From positions 310,001-374,000 of the forward strand of contig JAMWFC010000130.1 in the NCBI GenBank assembly GCA_027475525.1: DNA of 64,000 nt, written 5' to 3'. A model generated the notes under the pieces. The model saw only the letters and a list, made by a program, of their open reading frames with translations, did not search any database and was not told the DNA's origin. Source of the stretch: Macrolepiota albuminosa. Lineage: Eukaryota; Basidiomycota; Agaricomycetes; Agaricales; Agaricaceae. A program made the translations under genes and the position numbers. This document shows positions 31,900-43,283 of this stretch, in pieces. The number at the start of each line of letters is the position of its first letter. Within the stretch, counting starts at the first letter, position 1.

Positions 31900-34545
31900 T
31901 TAATCAGTCTGTGGCAGATCCAACTCCTGGTCAGTGGGCTCATGGAGCTTTACTGTACCAAATGAGATGTCCTTGGTGATTAACTCTGTAGGTTTTCGTA
32001 GTTCTTCCCTCAGCTCTTTTAGCTTAGCAGGTGTAATATCCACCCACTTTTCTATGCCTTGAGGCAAGATCAGCTTCTTACAAGCCTTGTAAGGTACAAC
32101 TCAAAAAGCAGCTACTCGTGCTTGCCAAACTGACCCATCTAGTTCTGCTACAATGTAATTACCACCTTGAGTCTTGGCAATTACAACCATAGGCCCATAA
32201 AATCGTGGCAACATCTTAGCACTGAATGAACTTTCTGTAGTCATGTTTTTGACTAGTACCAAGTCCAATGGTTTAAAATTGAAGTCTTTGATTGAGCTTT
32301 TATGCTCTTCTGCAAACTTTAATGCCCATTGGAGCTTGGCCTTCCCAACTCTCTCTCTCATCTCTTCTACATGTTGATGGTGCTTGGCTAGAGCTCTAGC
32401 CCAATACCCAATCAACTCCTCAGTAGTCAGAGGTCCTTCTGGTAATTCTACCAGCCAGGTGGCCTCTGCTAGATCCAAGGGTAGAGTAGGATGGGCACCA
32501 GTGACCATGAAGTATGGTGAACATCCAAATCTCTGCCTAATGGTTATGCGGTCACTCCACATTACATGGTAGAAGAACCAGAACCACTTGGTGCGATCCT
32601 CACAGGCTTTGAACAAAGCTTGCCTGACATCCCAATGAGGTCTTTCAATTCTACCATTAGCTGGTGAGTTGTAAGGAGAGATAGTAATACCTCTGATCCC
32701 ATACTTTTTTTCCAGCCAGGCAGTGACCTGCTTGAACTGTCCAGCATTATCTGTGATGATTTCTGCAATACAGCCCCAGCGGCAAATCACATCCTCAAAT
32801 AACCATTGACCAATGGTCTTATGGTTCTCCTTTCTCAGAGGTCTTCCTTCCATCCAAGAAGACAAGGCACACCTGCCATGTACTATGTACTTACAGCCAT
32901 TGGAGGCTGGTGTCATGTGCATGGTATCAATGTGAATTGTTTGAAAGATGGAAGGAGTATAAGTTACAGTTGGTTCTCTGTTGACTACTGTCTTTTGTCT
33001 GATTTGACAATTGTGACAAGTCCCAACATACCACTGCACATCCCCTTCAATGCCAGGCCACCAGAAGCGCTCCTGTATAAGCATTTTGGTGGCATAGGCT
33101 CCCCTATGTCCTAAGGCATCATGGGCTGATTTAAGCATGAACATTCGTCTATCAATTTGGACTACTAGTTTATGTTTCTCCTCATGACAGCGCTTATACA
33201 ATCTCCCCTTCTTGTCAAAGAAGAATTGCCTAGCAAACTTCTTAAACTTTTCTAAATCCCAGCCTTGTAGATTCTTGGGTTCTGTTCCTGGATCTTGCAA
33301 CCAACTCTCAACAGTGGGTAGCAGATTATCCCAGTCTTCACCCTCACTACCTTTCCAGTGTTCTAGATAAGTTTGTGTGTCCTCTACCCTTGCTTCTTGG
33401 TCTTCCACTGGTAACAGAGGCATGGTCATAGCTAATACTGCTACTGGATTCATGCTTGTTCCTGGTGTTTGACTCAAGATTCCATCCCTGAGTTCCTGCT
33501 CCTGGGACCTGGCTTTACAAAGTTCCTGCTCAAAATCTGATACCTTAGTAGCTACCATGTTTAGATAGCCACCTCTAGTGTCAATTTGATCTGCAAACTC
33601 TTCAAGCTCCAAAGGTTCCCAGTCCTCCCAACCAGGTACATTATTGATCTTGTCTGGATACTCATAGTTCATAGACTTGGGTTCATCCATTAACTCAGGA
33701 TCAACTGGTGGGTACTCCTCATCTCCTGGTTGTTTAGGCCGCCTTGACAATCCATCCACACTGAATGTTTTGCCTGGTACATGCCTTAAGGTAAAGTGGT
33801 AGAGTAGGACACTCTCAATCCATCTCATGATAGTGGCATTGGGTCCTACTCCAGGATTTCCTAGCATCCCCTTAAGATACTTGGCATCTGTCTCTATCAC
33901 TAGTTTTCTACAACCAACTAGCCAATGCTTGTTGGCTAGCAGAGATCTCATGAGACCATACAGCTCTCTTTTTGGTTGAGAAAATCTAGCTTCTCTCTCA
34001 TTCAGGGTGATAGATCCTAACTTGGCACAAGTGCGCTTTTTAGGATTGTCTGGGTCTTCTTGGAAGATTCCAAAACCCACTGCCATCCAGGATGTATCCA
34101 CTGATAGAACTACTGCACCTTCTGACTCATAGTCAATGGGTTTTAAAGGAGCGCTTTCGGCTAGCAGCTTTTTCATTTGTGCCATTACAGAGCGCTGGTC
34201 CTCTCCCCAAGTGAAAGGCACATCATTCTGAGTAAGCTTATTGATAGGTGCTGCTACCTTGGCATAGTCCTTGATAAAGGATCTAAAGGTACCACAGGTC
34301 CCTAAAAATGACCTTACTTCATGTTTATCCCTGCAGTCACCCCATCCCATCACTATGGCAAATCTCTTGGTTTCTGGCTTCTGCCCTTCATAAGAGCATC
34401 TATGGCCAACAACCACAATCTCATCTGCACATACTACTGACTTCTTTCCAGAGAAAGTTCCCCCTGCATATTTGATTCTTTGTAACACCCTGTTCACATT
34501 GAGCAGGTGTTCCCATACAAATCTCCTAATGCCTGGATTCTCTGG
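31900..34545 (-). pseudogene. Gypsy element A Pol: partial RT, RNase H, integrase (5'-truncated)
   Basis: Reading from 34545, the sequence starts inside reverse transcriptase ([27 protein letters not shown]). It continues with RNase H ([34 protein letters not shown]), the integrase HHCC finger ([20 protein letters not shown] ... CHNCQIRQK), and an integrase core with all three acids ([30 protein letters not shown]). A GPY/F-like C-terminus [17 protein letters not shown] follows. An in-frame TGA (32101-32103) sits where element E has Arg CGA; beyond it the frame continues to a TAA at about 31900. RT motifs upstream, protease, gag and 5' LTR are missing. The open frame continues by chance across the junction into the antisense of element B gag; that part is not Pol. 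CpG is almost absent in this block. Confidence 0.85.
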
Positions 34546-35591
34546 TATGACTTCAACGCTCGTGACGCCCTCGCCCACGAAGGACGTCTGGACATTCAAA
34601 AGCCCGATGCATTCACGGGCTGGGACCCCTGAAAATGGCGTACATTCCTCACTCAGTGTCTTAATACGTTTCAGGCAAAGCCACTCACGTTTCAGGTTGA
34701 CAGCTCCCAAGTGGCCTTTGCCGCCTCGTACCTCCAGGGGATCGCCTTTGACCACTACATGGCCCTCATCCAGTTCGACCCCAACAACCCGGCACTCGCT
34801 CGCTGGCAAGCCTTCATCGACGAGTTCTCTGGGAAGTTCGGAATCTACGACACCGAGGCCGAGGCCGAGGACAACCTCTTCAACCTCCGGATGCACTCTG
34901 AAGAACGTTTCACCACCTTCATCGTACGTTTTGAAAAGGAAGCTTACGAGACAGGCTGGAATTACAGCGCCCTCCAGTATGCCCTCTGCCGTGCCCTGCC
35001 GCAACGTATCAAAGACGTCCTCCGACTCGCCCCGAAACAACCCTCCTATGATGGATACAAGGCCCTTGTCATGCAGATCGACCAACGCTACTGGGAAGAT
35101 CGCAGCGAGTACTCGAACTCCCAACCCCCCTGAAACCCTAGGGGAGGACCCCCATGGCCCTCCGGCAAAACCCCGGTCCCTCCGCATTTCCTGGCGGCCA
35201 ACCCCCGGTGAGTTGTGGTCTGCCCAATACTAACCCCAGCAGCAGCGCCCGCCCCCAGGCCCAACTCAACGCCGCCGTGGCCGCCAACGACCCAGGCGAC
35301 GTGCCAGACCCCGAGGAACCCCCGGAAGACCCCGAAGACTTCGACTTCGACGACAAACGGGACGAGGAGGCCCTCCGAGCCAACCGGCTTCAAAAGAAGG
35401 GACGACCCTGGATCGAAGTCCCGACGGATGTGCAGGAACGACGGAGAAGGGAGGGTGTCTGCATACTCTGTGGTGAGAAAGACCATTTCATCTCCGAGTG
35501 CCCCCAACAACAGGTCATGGGACGTGCCACCTGGACCTTCGAAGGGGAGGACACCACCTACGAGTATTCAGAAAACGACCTGGCGATTTAG
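34546..35591 (+). pseudogene. Element B Gag (capsid and zinc knuckle), broken
   Basis: Homologous along its length to the D Gag at 63100-64000: [37 protein letters not shown] and [20 protein letters not shown]. The zinc knuckle CILCGEKDHFISEC (C-x2-C-x4-H-x4-C) is near 35460-35505. A TGA at 34630 replaces the CGA (DPRKWR) that D retains, a TGG-to-TGA change occurs at about 35131, and a ~22-bp deletion just after shifts the frame. Confidence 0.9.
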
Positions 35592-35639
35592 ACCTGGAAG
35601 ACGCCTTAAATCGCAAAATCGACCCCGACGTCTTCTCCG

Positions 35640-36750
35640 CCCCTGTTTCCCACCTTCACTCCACGACACTCGCACAGGACACCCTCACGGCTTACCTACC
35701 CTCCCACTCCTCGCACTCACTCCTCCTCAAAACCCGCCTCATCCCCTCCGGAACCCCCCTCAACACCCTCGTCGACAGTGGCGCCACCGACAACTTCATC
35801 GACGAAGCATGGTCTACCTTCACCCCGGAACCCGCTCAGCGACTCCCAGTCCCAGTACAGCTCTGCCTCTACAGCGGGGGACATCACTCACTTTGTGCAT
35901 ATGCCTATTACTTTCGCCAACGGACAGACTCACACCCTTCAGATGTTGATAACCAAACTCCATCCTTCCACACCCCTGGTCTTAGGGCTCCTGTGGCTCC
36001 GAGACACCAACCCCCGCATTGATTGGCGACATCTTACCCTTTGCCTGACCAGGGACCCGACGCCCGACGACCAGCAGCTCCCCTTTGACATCCCCCACTC
36101 TCCAAATCCTACTCCGAAGGACGGGCCCCCACCACCCCCCAGACTCCAGTCCTGCTCGTCCCAGTCCTTCGTCATCAATGCCAGGCTGGACGGCGCCCCA
36201 GGACCGGTATTGGCCCTCATCAACAGCGGAGCCACTGGAGTTTTCATCAGCGATGCCCTCGACCTCCCCCACGACTCTCTCGACCAGCCCCTCCGCCTGC
36301 AACGCCTCGATGGCACCCCCTCCTCCTCTGGCCCCATCCAGAGGTCTCACTCGGGATGCATGACCCTGGACAACGGCTACGAGTTCACCTCCGACTTCCT
36401 GGTCATGCGACTTCACGAATTGACCCCGATGGTGCTGGAACTACCCTGGCTGCACGACACAAACCCCGACATCGATTGGAGGATGCTCACCATGACCTTC
36501 CCAGGACCCAAAGATCACCCCTTGACCGCCATGCATCTCCGGGCCCTAGGAAGCGACCCGACGCCCGACACCTCTGGGACGACTGCCGCACCCCCCACAC
36601 CCATCCGAGACCGCAAGGCCCCTGATCGACCCCCAAACATTCCTCGGAACAAGTACAAAGAGCCGAACTACCTGAGTCGGTCTCAGACACCCGTCAAACC
36701 CGCTCCGGCCAATGCATCTGTGACCCCGATTGACCCTAATGCACTCGACA
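35640..36750 (+). pseudogene. Element B tandem retropepsin-like domains
   Basis: Two aspartic-protease-like units occur in series. The first has TLVDSGATDNFIDEAW (GAC at 35774-35776) and, in a neighbouring frame after an indel near 35860, FANGQTHTLQMLITKLHPST and LWLRDTNPRIDWRHLTL. The second has LALINSGATGVFISDAL (AAC at 36222-36224 in place of the catalytic GAC), then LDNGYEFTSDFLVMRLHELT and LPWLHDTNPDIDWRMLTM. The repeated DTNPxIDWRxLT ending shows a duplication of the whole module. Retroviral-type proteases normally work as homodimers with one Asp each, so the second copy is predicted inactive in this element. Confidence 0.75.
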
Positions 36751-36889
36751 TTAGGATCATTAGAGCCGCCCCCTTTGCCCACCTCATGAAGGATGGAACT
36801 CCCACGTTTCAGCTACACACCTCGCCTTCTCTCGCAGAAGAACATCTACGAGGAGACGCAATTCCCCCAGAAAAGAAAACTGAGGAGCA

Positions 36890-39800
36890 AATCCTCTGAG
36901 AAGTAGTTCCCCCGGAGTATCACGAGTTTGCTGACGTATTCTCTGAAGGAGATGCCAAGGAGATTCCCCCTCACCGCCTCTATGACCATACCATTGACCT
37001 TGAGGAAGGAGCCACCCCCCCTTTCGGCAAAGTGTACAACATGTTGGAGGTCAAACTCCAGGCCCTCAAGGACTATCTCAACGAAATGCTCGGTAAGGGA
37101 TTCATCTGACCCTCTGCCTCCGCCGCCGGAGCCCCGGTTCTATTCGCCAAGAAGAAGGACGGCTCGCTCTGACTCTGCATTGACTACCGAGGACTCAATA
37201 AGATCACCAAGAAGAACTGCTACCCGCTCCCGCTCATTGGCGATCTAGTCAATCGACTCCGCAGTGCCAAGGTTTACACGAAGATCGACCTCCGCTCCGG
37301 TTACAACAACATCCGCATCGCCCCAGGACACGAGTGGAAAACCGCGTTCCGCACGCAGTATGGTCTGTTTGAGTACCTTGTAATGCCTTTCGGAATGACT
37401 AACTCCCCCGCCACGTTCCAATACTTTATGAACAACATCTTCCACAACATGAGCGACGTCTTCATGATCGTCTACCTGGACAACATCCTCATCTATTCCG
37501 ACTTGCAGGAGGACCACCAAAAACATGTCCAGCAGGTCCTCGAACGCCTCCAGGAGCACAACCTCCACGCCAAGCCTGAGAAGTGTTCATTCCACATGGA
37601 AGAGGTTGAGTATCTTGGCGTCATAGTATTCCCGAATAGCGTTCGCATGGACCCCCACAAGGTCGATGTCAGGGGACTCCTCATTCCTTTCTTCTTTCAC
37701 TCTTTATTTCTTCACTCTCCTTTCATTCACTTCCTTATTTCTTCTATCATTCTCTCATTTTGCTGTTACTACTTTTTCAACACTATCTGTTAGTACTATT
37801 CTCAACCTTTGAGGTGCTCTGGTTCTTTAGCTATTACTCAGACAAGTGTGGGCCCTTCAGCACCGCTCCAGGCTGCTTAGATAAGCCGGAGTTTGCCTTT
37901 CTGACTTCTAAAGTCCGGAGTTTTCCTCCCTTGTTTGCACACTTGTTTGGTTAGTCAATTTTCGAGTTTTTAAGGTTTTGTTGTACTGTACAGTTGTTTC
38001 CCATGCTTCAGAGGCCCCAGAAGCGTCCAACCTGGCATAGGGAATCCCCAGACTTGTTCTCTTTGGATCTCCCTCTGCCAGGTGAGTAGCTACCTTGATA
38101 TTGTCAGTATATATTCTAATACACTTTGAATCTCCCTCTGCCAGCTGTGTGACTGAGCCACAGCCTCTAGAGGTCGCCCTTACAGTTGAGGCCATTGTCA
38201 ACTGGCCGCAGCCCTGGAACGTCAAGGAAGTACAATCCTTCTTGGGTTTCGCTAACTTCTACCAGAGGTTCATAGATAACTACTCCGGTATCACGAAACC
38301 CCTCAACTGGCTCACATGTAAGGACGTTGCCTGGAACTGGGACAGTAAGTGCCAGAGTGTCTTTAACCTGCTCAAGGAGGCTTTCACAGCTGCCCCCATA
38401 CTCCGGCACTACGACCCGACCCTCCCAATTATCCTGGAATGCGACGCCTCCGACTACGCCATCGCTGGGATTCTCTCGCAGATGGGACCTGACGGCGGGG
38501 AGCCCCGGCCAGTTGCCTTCTACACCCGGTCCATGATTGACGCTGAGCTCAACTATGACATCTACAACAAGGAGCTCCTCACCATCATCGAAGCCTTCAA
38601 ACAATGGCGAGCCTACCTCGAGGGAGCCCGGCACTGGATTCAGGTCTACTCGGATCACAACAACCTGCAGTACTTCACCACGACCAAGCAACTTAGTTGA
38701 CGGCAGGCCCGATGGTCCGAGGTTCTCTTGGAATACGACTTCACAATCCAGTACTGCCCGGGACGACTTGGAGCTAAACCCAATGCCCTCACCCATCGAC
38801 CGGACGTCTATTCCAAGAAGTCATTCGAGGCGGAACGCAATGCGTTCAATCATCGCATGGTGATCCCTTCCGAACATCTGAATGCCGTACTGATCTTAAA
38901 TGATGAAGGGACCCTGAGCCAGATCTGCCGCGCCCCCCAAGACAAGTACTTCACCGACCACGACCCCCGCAAACCTCCTGACGGAGCTGACCGGGACCCC
39001 GCTTTCTCCTTGTCCCCCGACAAAAAACTCCTCCTCTGGGACGGCTGCATCTACATCCCAGATTACGCCCGACTCCGCTACAACGTCCTCTGTCAACACC
39101 ACAACCACAAGCTCTGGAGACACTCTGGAATACGTAAGACCCTCCAGCTTATCTCCCGGACTTACTTTTGGCCAGGGTTGAAGAAGGACATGACCCGTTA
39201 CATTCGATCATGCGAACCCTGCCTCCGGGCCAAAGTCCCCCGACACCGACCATATGGACTCCTGAAACCCCTGCCGGTTGGGCGATGCCCCTGGTCCTCC
39301 ATATCCCTGGACCACATCGTCGAACTCCTGGAATCTGAAAGGTTCGATGCCATTCTCGTCATTGTGTGCAGGCTAACCAAACAGGGCATCTTCCTACCCT
39401 GCCACACCACGGACACCGCCCCGGACTTTGCCCGGCTGTTCCTCGAGCACGTCTTTGCCAAACATGGACTCCTGGATGACATTGTCTCTGACCATGGCCC
39501 ACTTTTCGTGTCCAAGTTCTGGACTTCCCTGTGTAAGGCCCTTGAAGTAAAGACTAACCTCTCTACTGCCTATCACCCCAAAACCGATGGTCAGACCAAA
39601 AGGGTCAATCAGTCTCTCGAGCAGTACCTCCGACTGTACGTCAACTACTTGCAGGACGGCTGGCGCGCCGAGCTCCCCCTGGCCGAGTTCACCTACAACA
39701 ACACACCGCACTCCGCCACCGGGGTATTGCCCTTTTTTGCCAACAAGGGATACCACCCTCGACTGACACTCTCGCTCTGGGACATCCCGTCGCACGCCGC

Positions 39801-40375
39801 CCACGAGGTCGCCTGGGATCTCCAATCTCTTCACGAGTTTCTCCGGGAAGAGATCGACACCGCGAACTGGGCCTATGTGAAACACGCTGACCGGAAACGG
39901 GAAGACACCCCCGACTGGACCCCTGGGACAAAGGTATGGTTAGACCAACGCCACCTCTGCACCCGCCGGCCCTCCCCAAAACTCGATCACAAGCGCCTCG
40001 GCCCGTTCAAAATATTGAAAAAGGTCTCATCCCATGCCTACAAGATTGAGCTTCCCCCAGGACTAAAAGGTCTGCACCCAGTATTCCACGTCCGCCTCCT
40101 GGAATGACACCCCCCAGATCCCTTCCCCGAACGACAATCCGAGCCCCCTCCCCCGGTCAAGGTTGAGGACGAGTACCACTACAAGGTTGAAGACATCCTC
40201 GACTCCCGGAATATTTGTGGACAACCCCACTTCCTCGTATGATGGAAGGGATACGGCCCGGAAGACGACACTTGGGAACTGCGCCGAAACCTTGAAGGCG
40301 CCCTCGACAAACTCCAGGACTTCCAACAACGGCACCCGGGGAACGATCTTTCCGGGTGCAGGACTCACAGATGGC
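36890..40375 (+). pseudogene. Element B Pol: RT, RNase H, integrase, chromodomain, multiply mutated
   Basis: RT starts VVPPEYHEFADVFSEGDAKE, then [33 protein letters not shown] and [10 protein letters not shown], where the second catalytic Asp of YLDD is Asn (37482-37484). After the solo LTR come VQSFLGFANFYQRFI, RNase H (PIILECDASDYAIAGILSQM, TRSMIDAELNYDIYNKELL) and the integrase HHCC (CQHHNHKLWRHSGIRKT ... CEPCLRAK). In the integrase core, SLDHIV and VSDHGPLFVS keep Asp, but TDGQTKRVNQ has Lys (39598-39600) where Glu is required. The chromodomain is YKVEDILDSRN ... [12 protein letters not shown] (40170-40290). In-frame TGA codons occur at 36897, 37107, 37170, 38698, 40105 and 40240. It cannot encode a working enzyme. 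Confidence 0.92.
37667..38184. repeat. Solo LTR C inserted in element B pol
   Basis: A 518-bp block beginning TGTCAGGGGACTCC and ending GTCGCCCTTACA splits the pol reading frame between PHKV and AIVNWPQPW. It is flanked by GTCGA (37662-37666) and GTTGA (38185-38189), a 5-bp target duplication with one C-to-T change. TG..CA ends and absence of internal genes indicate a solo LTR. The block is CpG-poor. It does not match the A, D or E LTRs. Confidence 0.83.
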
Positions 40376-40885
40376 AGTAGTAGGCGTAACTCCCGCCTCT
40401 GGGCTCAGTAGGGATTCAACTCCTATGTATACTTTCTGCTTCCCCTTTCTAGAACTTACTTCCTTTTTAGTACCTTTTCTCATAAGTAGCGCCCCGGAGT
40501 CGAAGCAGGGTCTCCTTCCAGCTTTTCTGCCGCATTACTTACACAATTCCTTTCTTACTTACTCCGAAAGACCGAGTATATACATTTTTCTTATAAGTAC
40601 ACTACCTACAGTTCTAGGCTGGGACAAGAAACACAATGGACAAAGAAGAAAAAAGAAAACGCCAAAACGCCACCCTTAACACTGGGGCCCCAAATCGTGA
40701 CTCCCCTCACCCTCCCCTCCCCTCAGCCAACCCTAGAAATCCTCCCCCACCCCCTCTGGACCATGCTCCCGCCACACTTCCTCAGCCAGCAGATCCCAGG
40801 ATGGGAGGGGCTTGCCCTCGTCCAACACACGCTCGAACTAGGATCCCAGGGCAGGCACGTTTCTCCGCCGGTGTGCGACTACGAG
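40376..40885. other. Element B spacer between pol end and antisense gene
   Basis: Pyrimidine-rich sequence with no supported gene. The pol frame ends at about 40378. Confidence 0.5.
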
Positions 40886-42372
40886 TCACCCCAGGAGGTC
40901 GAGACCGCGCTCCACTCCGGAGGTTGTCACCTCTGGGTGCTGCCCCTCCTGCAGCGCAGCAAGAGCCGCGGCAGCTCCATTCAGGAGCAGACGGTGCTCC
41001 CAGGCCCAGCCTGAAGACGTTAGCGAAATAGGTGAGCAAGTAACAGGGAACTCACTCAGAGACACCATGTGCGCGATCACCACATCACGGCGCAGCCCCT
41101 CCGCCACCTCCTGTCCAGAGAGGACCCCCTCCAGGATCCCCACTCCCTGCCCCAGCCTTGCCGGCAACACCTCCAACTGCGCCTCCACCTCCCCCCGAGC
41201 GACCCGGGCCTCCTCCAGCTGCCAAAGCACTTCCTGACCTGCCTCCAGCTCCCTCCGCACGTTGGCCTCCTCCCTATCCTCCTTGGACACTCCTGAAAAG
41301 CCCCCACGTCTGCCTCCAGGGGCCACCCCAACAACGGCGAGAACACTGCAGGGGAAAGACGTGGGGGGAGACCGGAGGCAGGGTCCCAAAGGGCAGGCGT
41401 GCCCTCTTGGAGGGCCCCAGGGAGGGGCTAGGCAATGCCCACCGTTTCTCCTTATCAAGGCGCCCCTCACGTCCCTCCTGCCCCAGGGCGCCGGACCGGG
41501 TCACCCGGTGCGTGATCAAAACCACAGGCCGGCCCTGGCCGCCCACCTGGACAACCCCCCACCCTCCCGCCCCACCCCCAGGGGCCTCCCCTGGCGCCGC
41601 CCCCACGACCCAATCTCTTTCCTTCACCCCCATCCTCTGGGTGATCCCTCTCAACGGCCAACCCTGCTCCCGCGAAACGCAATATGCTCTCCAGAGGGCT
41701 GAAACCGAACATCACTTGTGATTGAGGCGACAGGCCTTGCACACGGAAGTGTCGCACTGGGATGAGGCGGATGGGGCCTCGAACGAACACATCACTGAGC
41801 GATGCACGCAATGAAGACACTAGGCACCCAGGATTAGCTGCGGGACCAGAGGTACAAAGCTACTTACCAGCCCGTTGCTGATACACCAGGCATGGGGAGG
41901 CAAGCCCCGGGGCCTCACCAGCGCCCCCTCAAAGGCCTCCTGCGTCGCGCTGGGTCTCCGAGACCTCGGAAATGGCCCCCACCACCATCCCAGAGCAACG
42001 GAAACAAGGGGCGACCAGTCTAGGATGAGGAGGGGGAGGGGGACGGGGGGGACGCACGGTTATCCGCACAAAAGTGGGCGTGGGACGACTGGGACCTGAC
42101 CCCGAAGTACCCCCGGGACCTGCATCAGGAACAGGCTCCAGGAGCTGGCTGGGACCCGCCTCTGGAGCAGTAATGTTGTGTTGTTCTGAAAAGGGAAGGT
42201 CAGTAACGACAAGCGGGTGGCGTGGGAAGCACTCACGTTGTTGTGTGAGAGCCGCCACGCACTCCCAGTCCAAGCAGGCTCGGTACTGCGTGTCCTGGGC
42301 CTCCCAGGCCATGAGGGGCGCGACCTCGTTAGTTTGGGGGGGTGTCGGGGAATGCGTCGGGGTACGTGACAT
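40886..42372 (-). CDS. Antisense accessory gene of element B: Zn2Cys6-like, coiled-coil protein
   Basis: Lies opposite to pol, between pol and the 3' LTR. The ATG at 42372 starts MSRTPTHSPTPPQTNEV, then MAWEAQDTQYRACLDWEC. A 51-nt intron (42236-42186, GTGAGT..TTTTCAG with ctgac branch site) follows. A Pro-rich linker leads to CFRC (about 42006-41995), and after another intron (donor GTAAGT near 41867) to CDTSVCKACRLNHK-C. The last part is C-x2-C-x6-C, with a TGA at 41714-41712 in place of an inferred CGA. A coiled coil follows (RREEANVRRELEAGQEVLWQ-like at 41290-41080). A 45-nt intron (41055-41011, GTGAGT, ctaac, TTCAG) joins to SWAWEHRLLLNGAAAAL and a stop at 40886. Splice signals in this orientation support real expression in the ancestor. 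By fold it could bind DNA or RNA; function unknown. Confidence 0.66.
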
Positions 42373-42488
42373 AGTTAAGTTTGATGGTAAAATTTTTTTT
42401 TCAATACGTGGCAGATCAGGTGCCGGATCCCATGATTGGACCCCGGTCCGAACCACCGGCTACGCACGCCTCAGAGGGTCTCGGCGCT

Positions 42489-42501
42489 GAGGGGGGGGTG
42501 A
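42489..42501 (+). promoter_or_regulatory. Polypurine tract of element B
   Basis: The tract gaggggggggtga directly precedes the LTR start TGTCATGACC, as expected for the plus-strand primer. Confidence 0.75.
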
Positions 42502-43283
42502 TGTCATGACCCCTCCCCTCCGGACCCACCCTGGGACACCCCCGGAACACCATCCAGGACACCCCCGGAATATCATCTGGGACCCTCCCTCCAACCCCAC
42601 AGGGCGCGCCCCGCCATCACAACTACTGGCACTGCCATCACGCACATCAAGGACCGCCATCAGCTGCCATCAGCCCTGATCAACAATCAGATCACGCGAT
42701 TTGCTTCTGGCCATCACGCATCACGCATCACAGCTCCCTCCACACCAATTGATCATGCACCCCACACACGCGATCCAAGTATACAGCCCCGGCCCGCTAC
42801 TCAATGATCCCCGGAACCCATCCCAGACACCCCAGAACCCCGAGACCCAATCCTGTAGTACTTATAGCATAGTTCCCCATTGTATTCGTTAGTCTTGATA
42901 TTACACTGCTTTACACTGCTTTAACTTGGTTACTTGAATTGTTGTGTGCCCTCTACTTGACTGGTACGCATTGACTGGCACGCTTGACTGGCACACTTGG
43001 ATAATCGCGTGCTCTAAGATTGGTACGCACTTTGCGACTTTAACTTACTAACTTGGTCTCGTCTTAAAACTTCCAGTTCACGACTCGACCCCCACCCTAC
43101 CCTCAGCTACTCACAACCCAAAACCCCTGGACCAAGTCCCCTCTCTCGGGATTGCCCCCGTCCACGTCTTGAACCCCGGAGTCCTAGCCCCAGAGTTCCA
43201 GACACCCGAGTATCCATAGGTCAAGTCCACATTATAAGGGCGATTGCTTTCCTGGAAAGCCCCTGACTCAGCGAAATCTGACA
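42502..43283 (+). repeat. 3' LTR of element B
   Basis: 782 bp from TGTCATGACCCC to AATCTGACA. It aligns with the D LTR (45613-46354). Many differences are CG in D and TG or CA here (for example TGTCACGACC versus TGTCATGACC). It contains AGTCTTGATATTA at 42891-42903, the inferred start of R, preceded by a tata-like cttatagc. Confidence 0.88.

Larger units (their letters stand above)
34546..43283 (+). mobile_element. Ty3/Gypsy chromovirus B, 5'-truncated and decayed
   Basis: Order: gag, protease, RT-RNase H, integrase, chromodomain (+), an antisense accessory gene (-), polypurine tract and 3' LTR. The 5' LTR and gag start are lost at the junction with element A (34541-34556). Gag is about 90 percent identical to element D (63,100 on), placing both in one family. 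A solo LTR (37667-38184) is inserted in pol. Confidence 0.9.

Noticed and set aside
34546..35187. Upstream ~210 codons of a 1028-codon minus-strand frame continuous with element A Pol
   Set aside because: This part is the exact antisense of element B gag; the frame is open by chance across the junction at about 34545.
35938..36420. Several long minus-strand frames opposite the B protease region
   Set aside because: Low-complexity Gly/Arg antisense of a GC-rich coding strand; no motifs or splice support.
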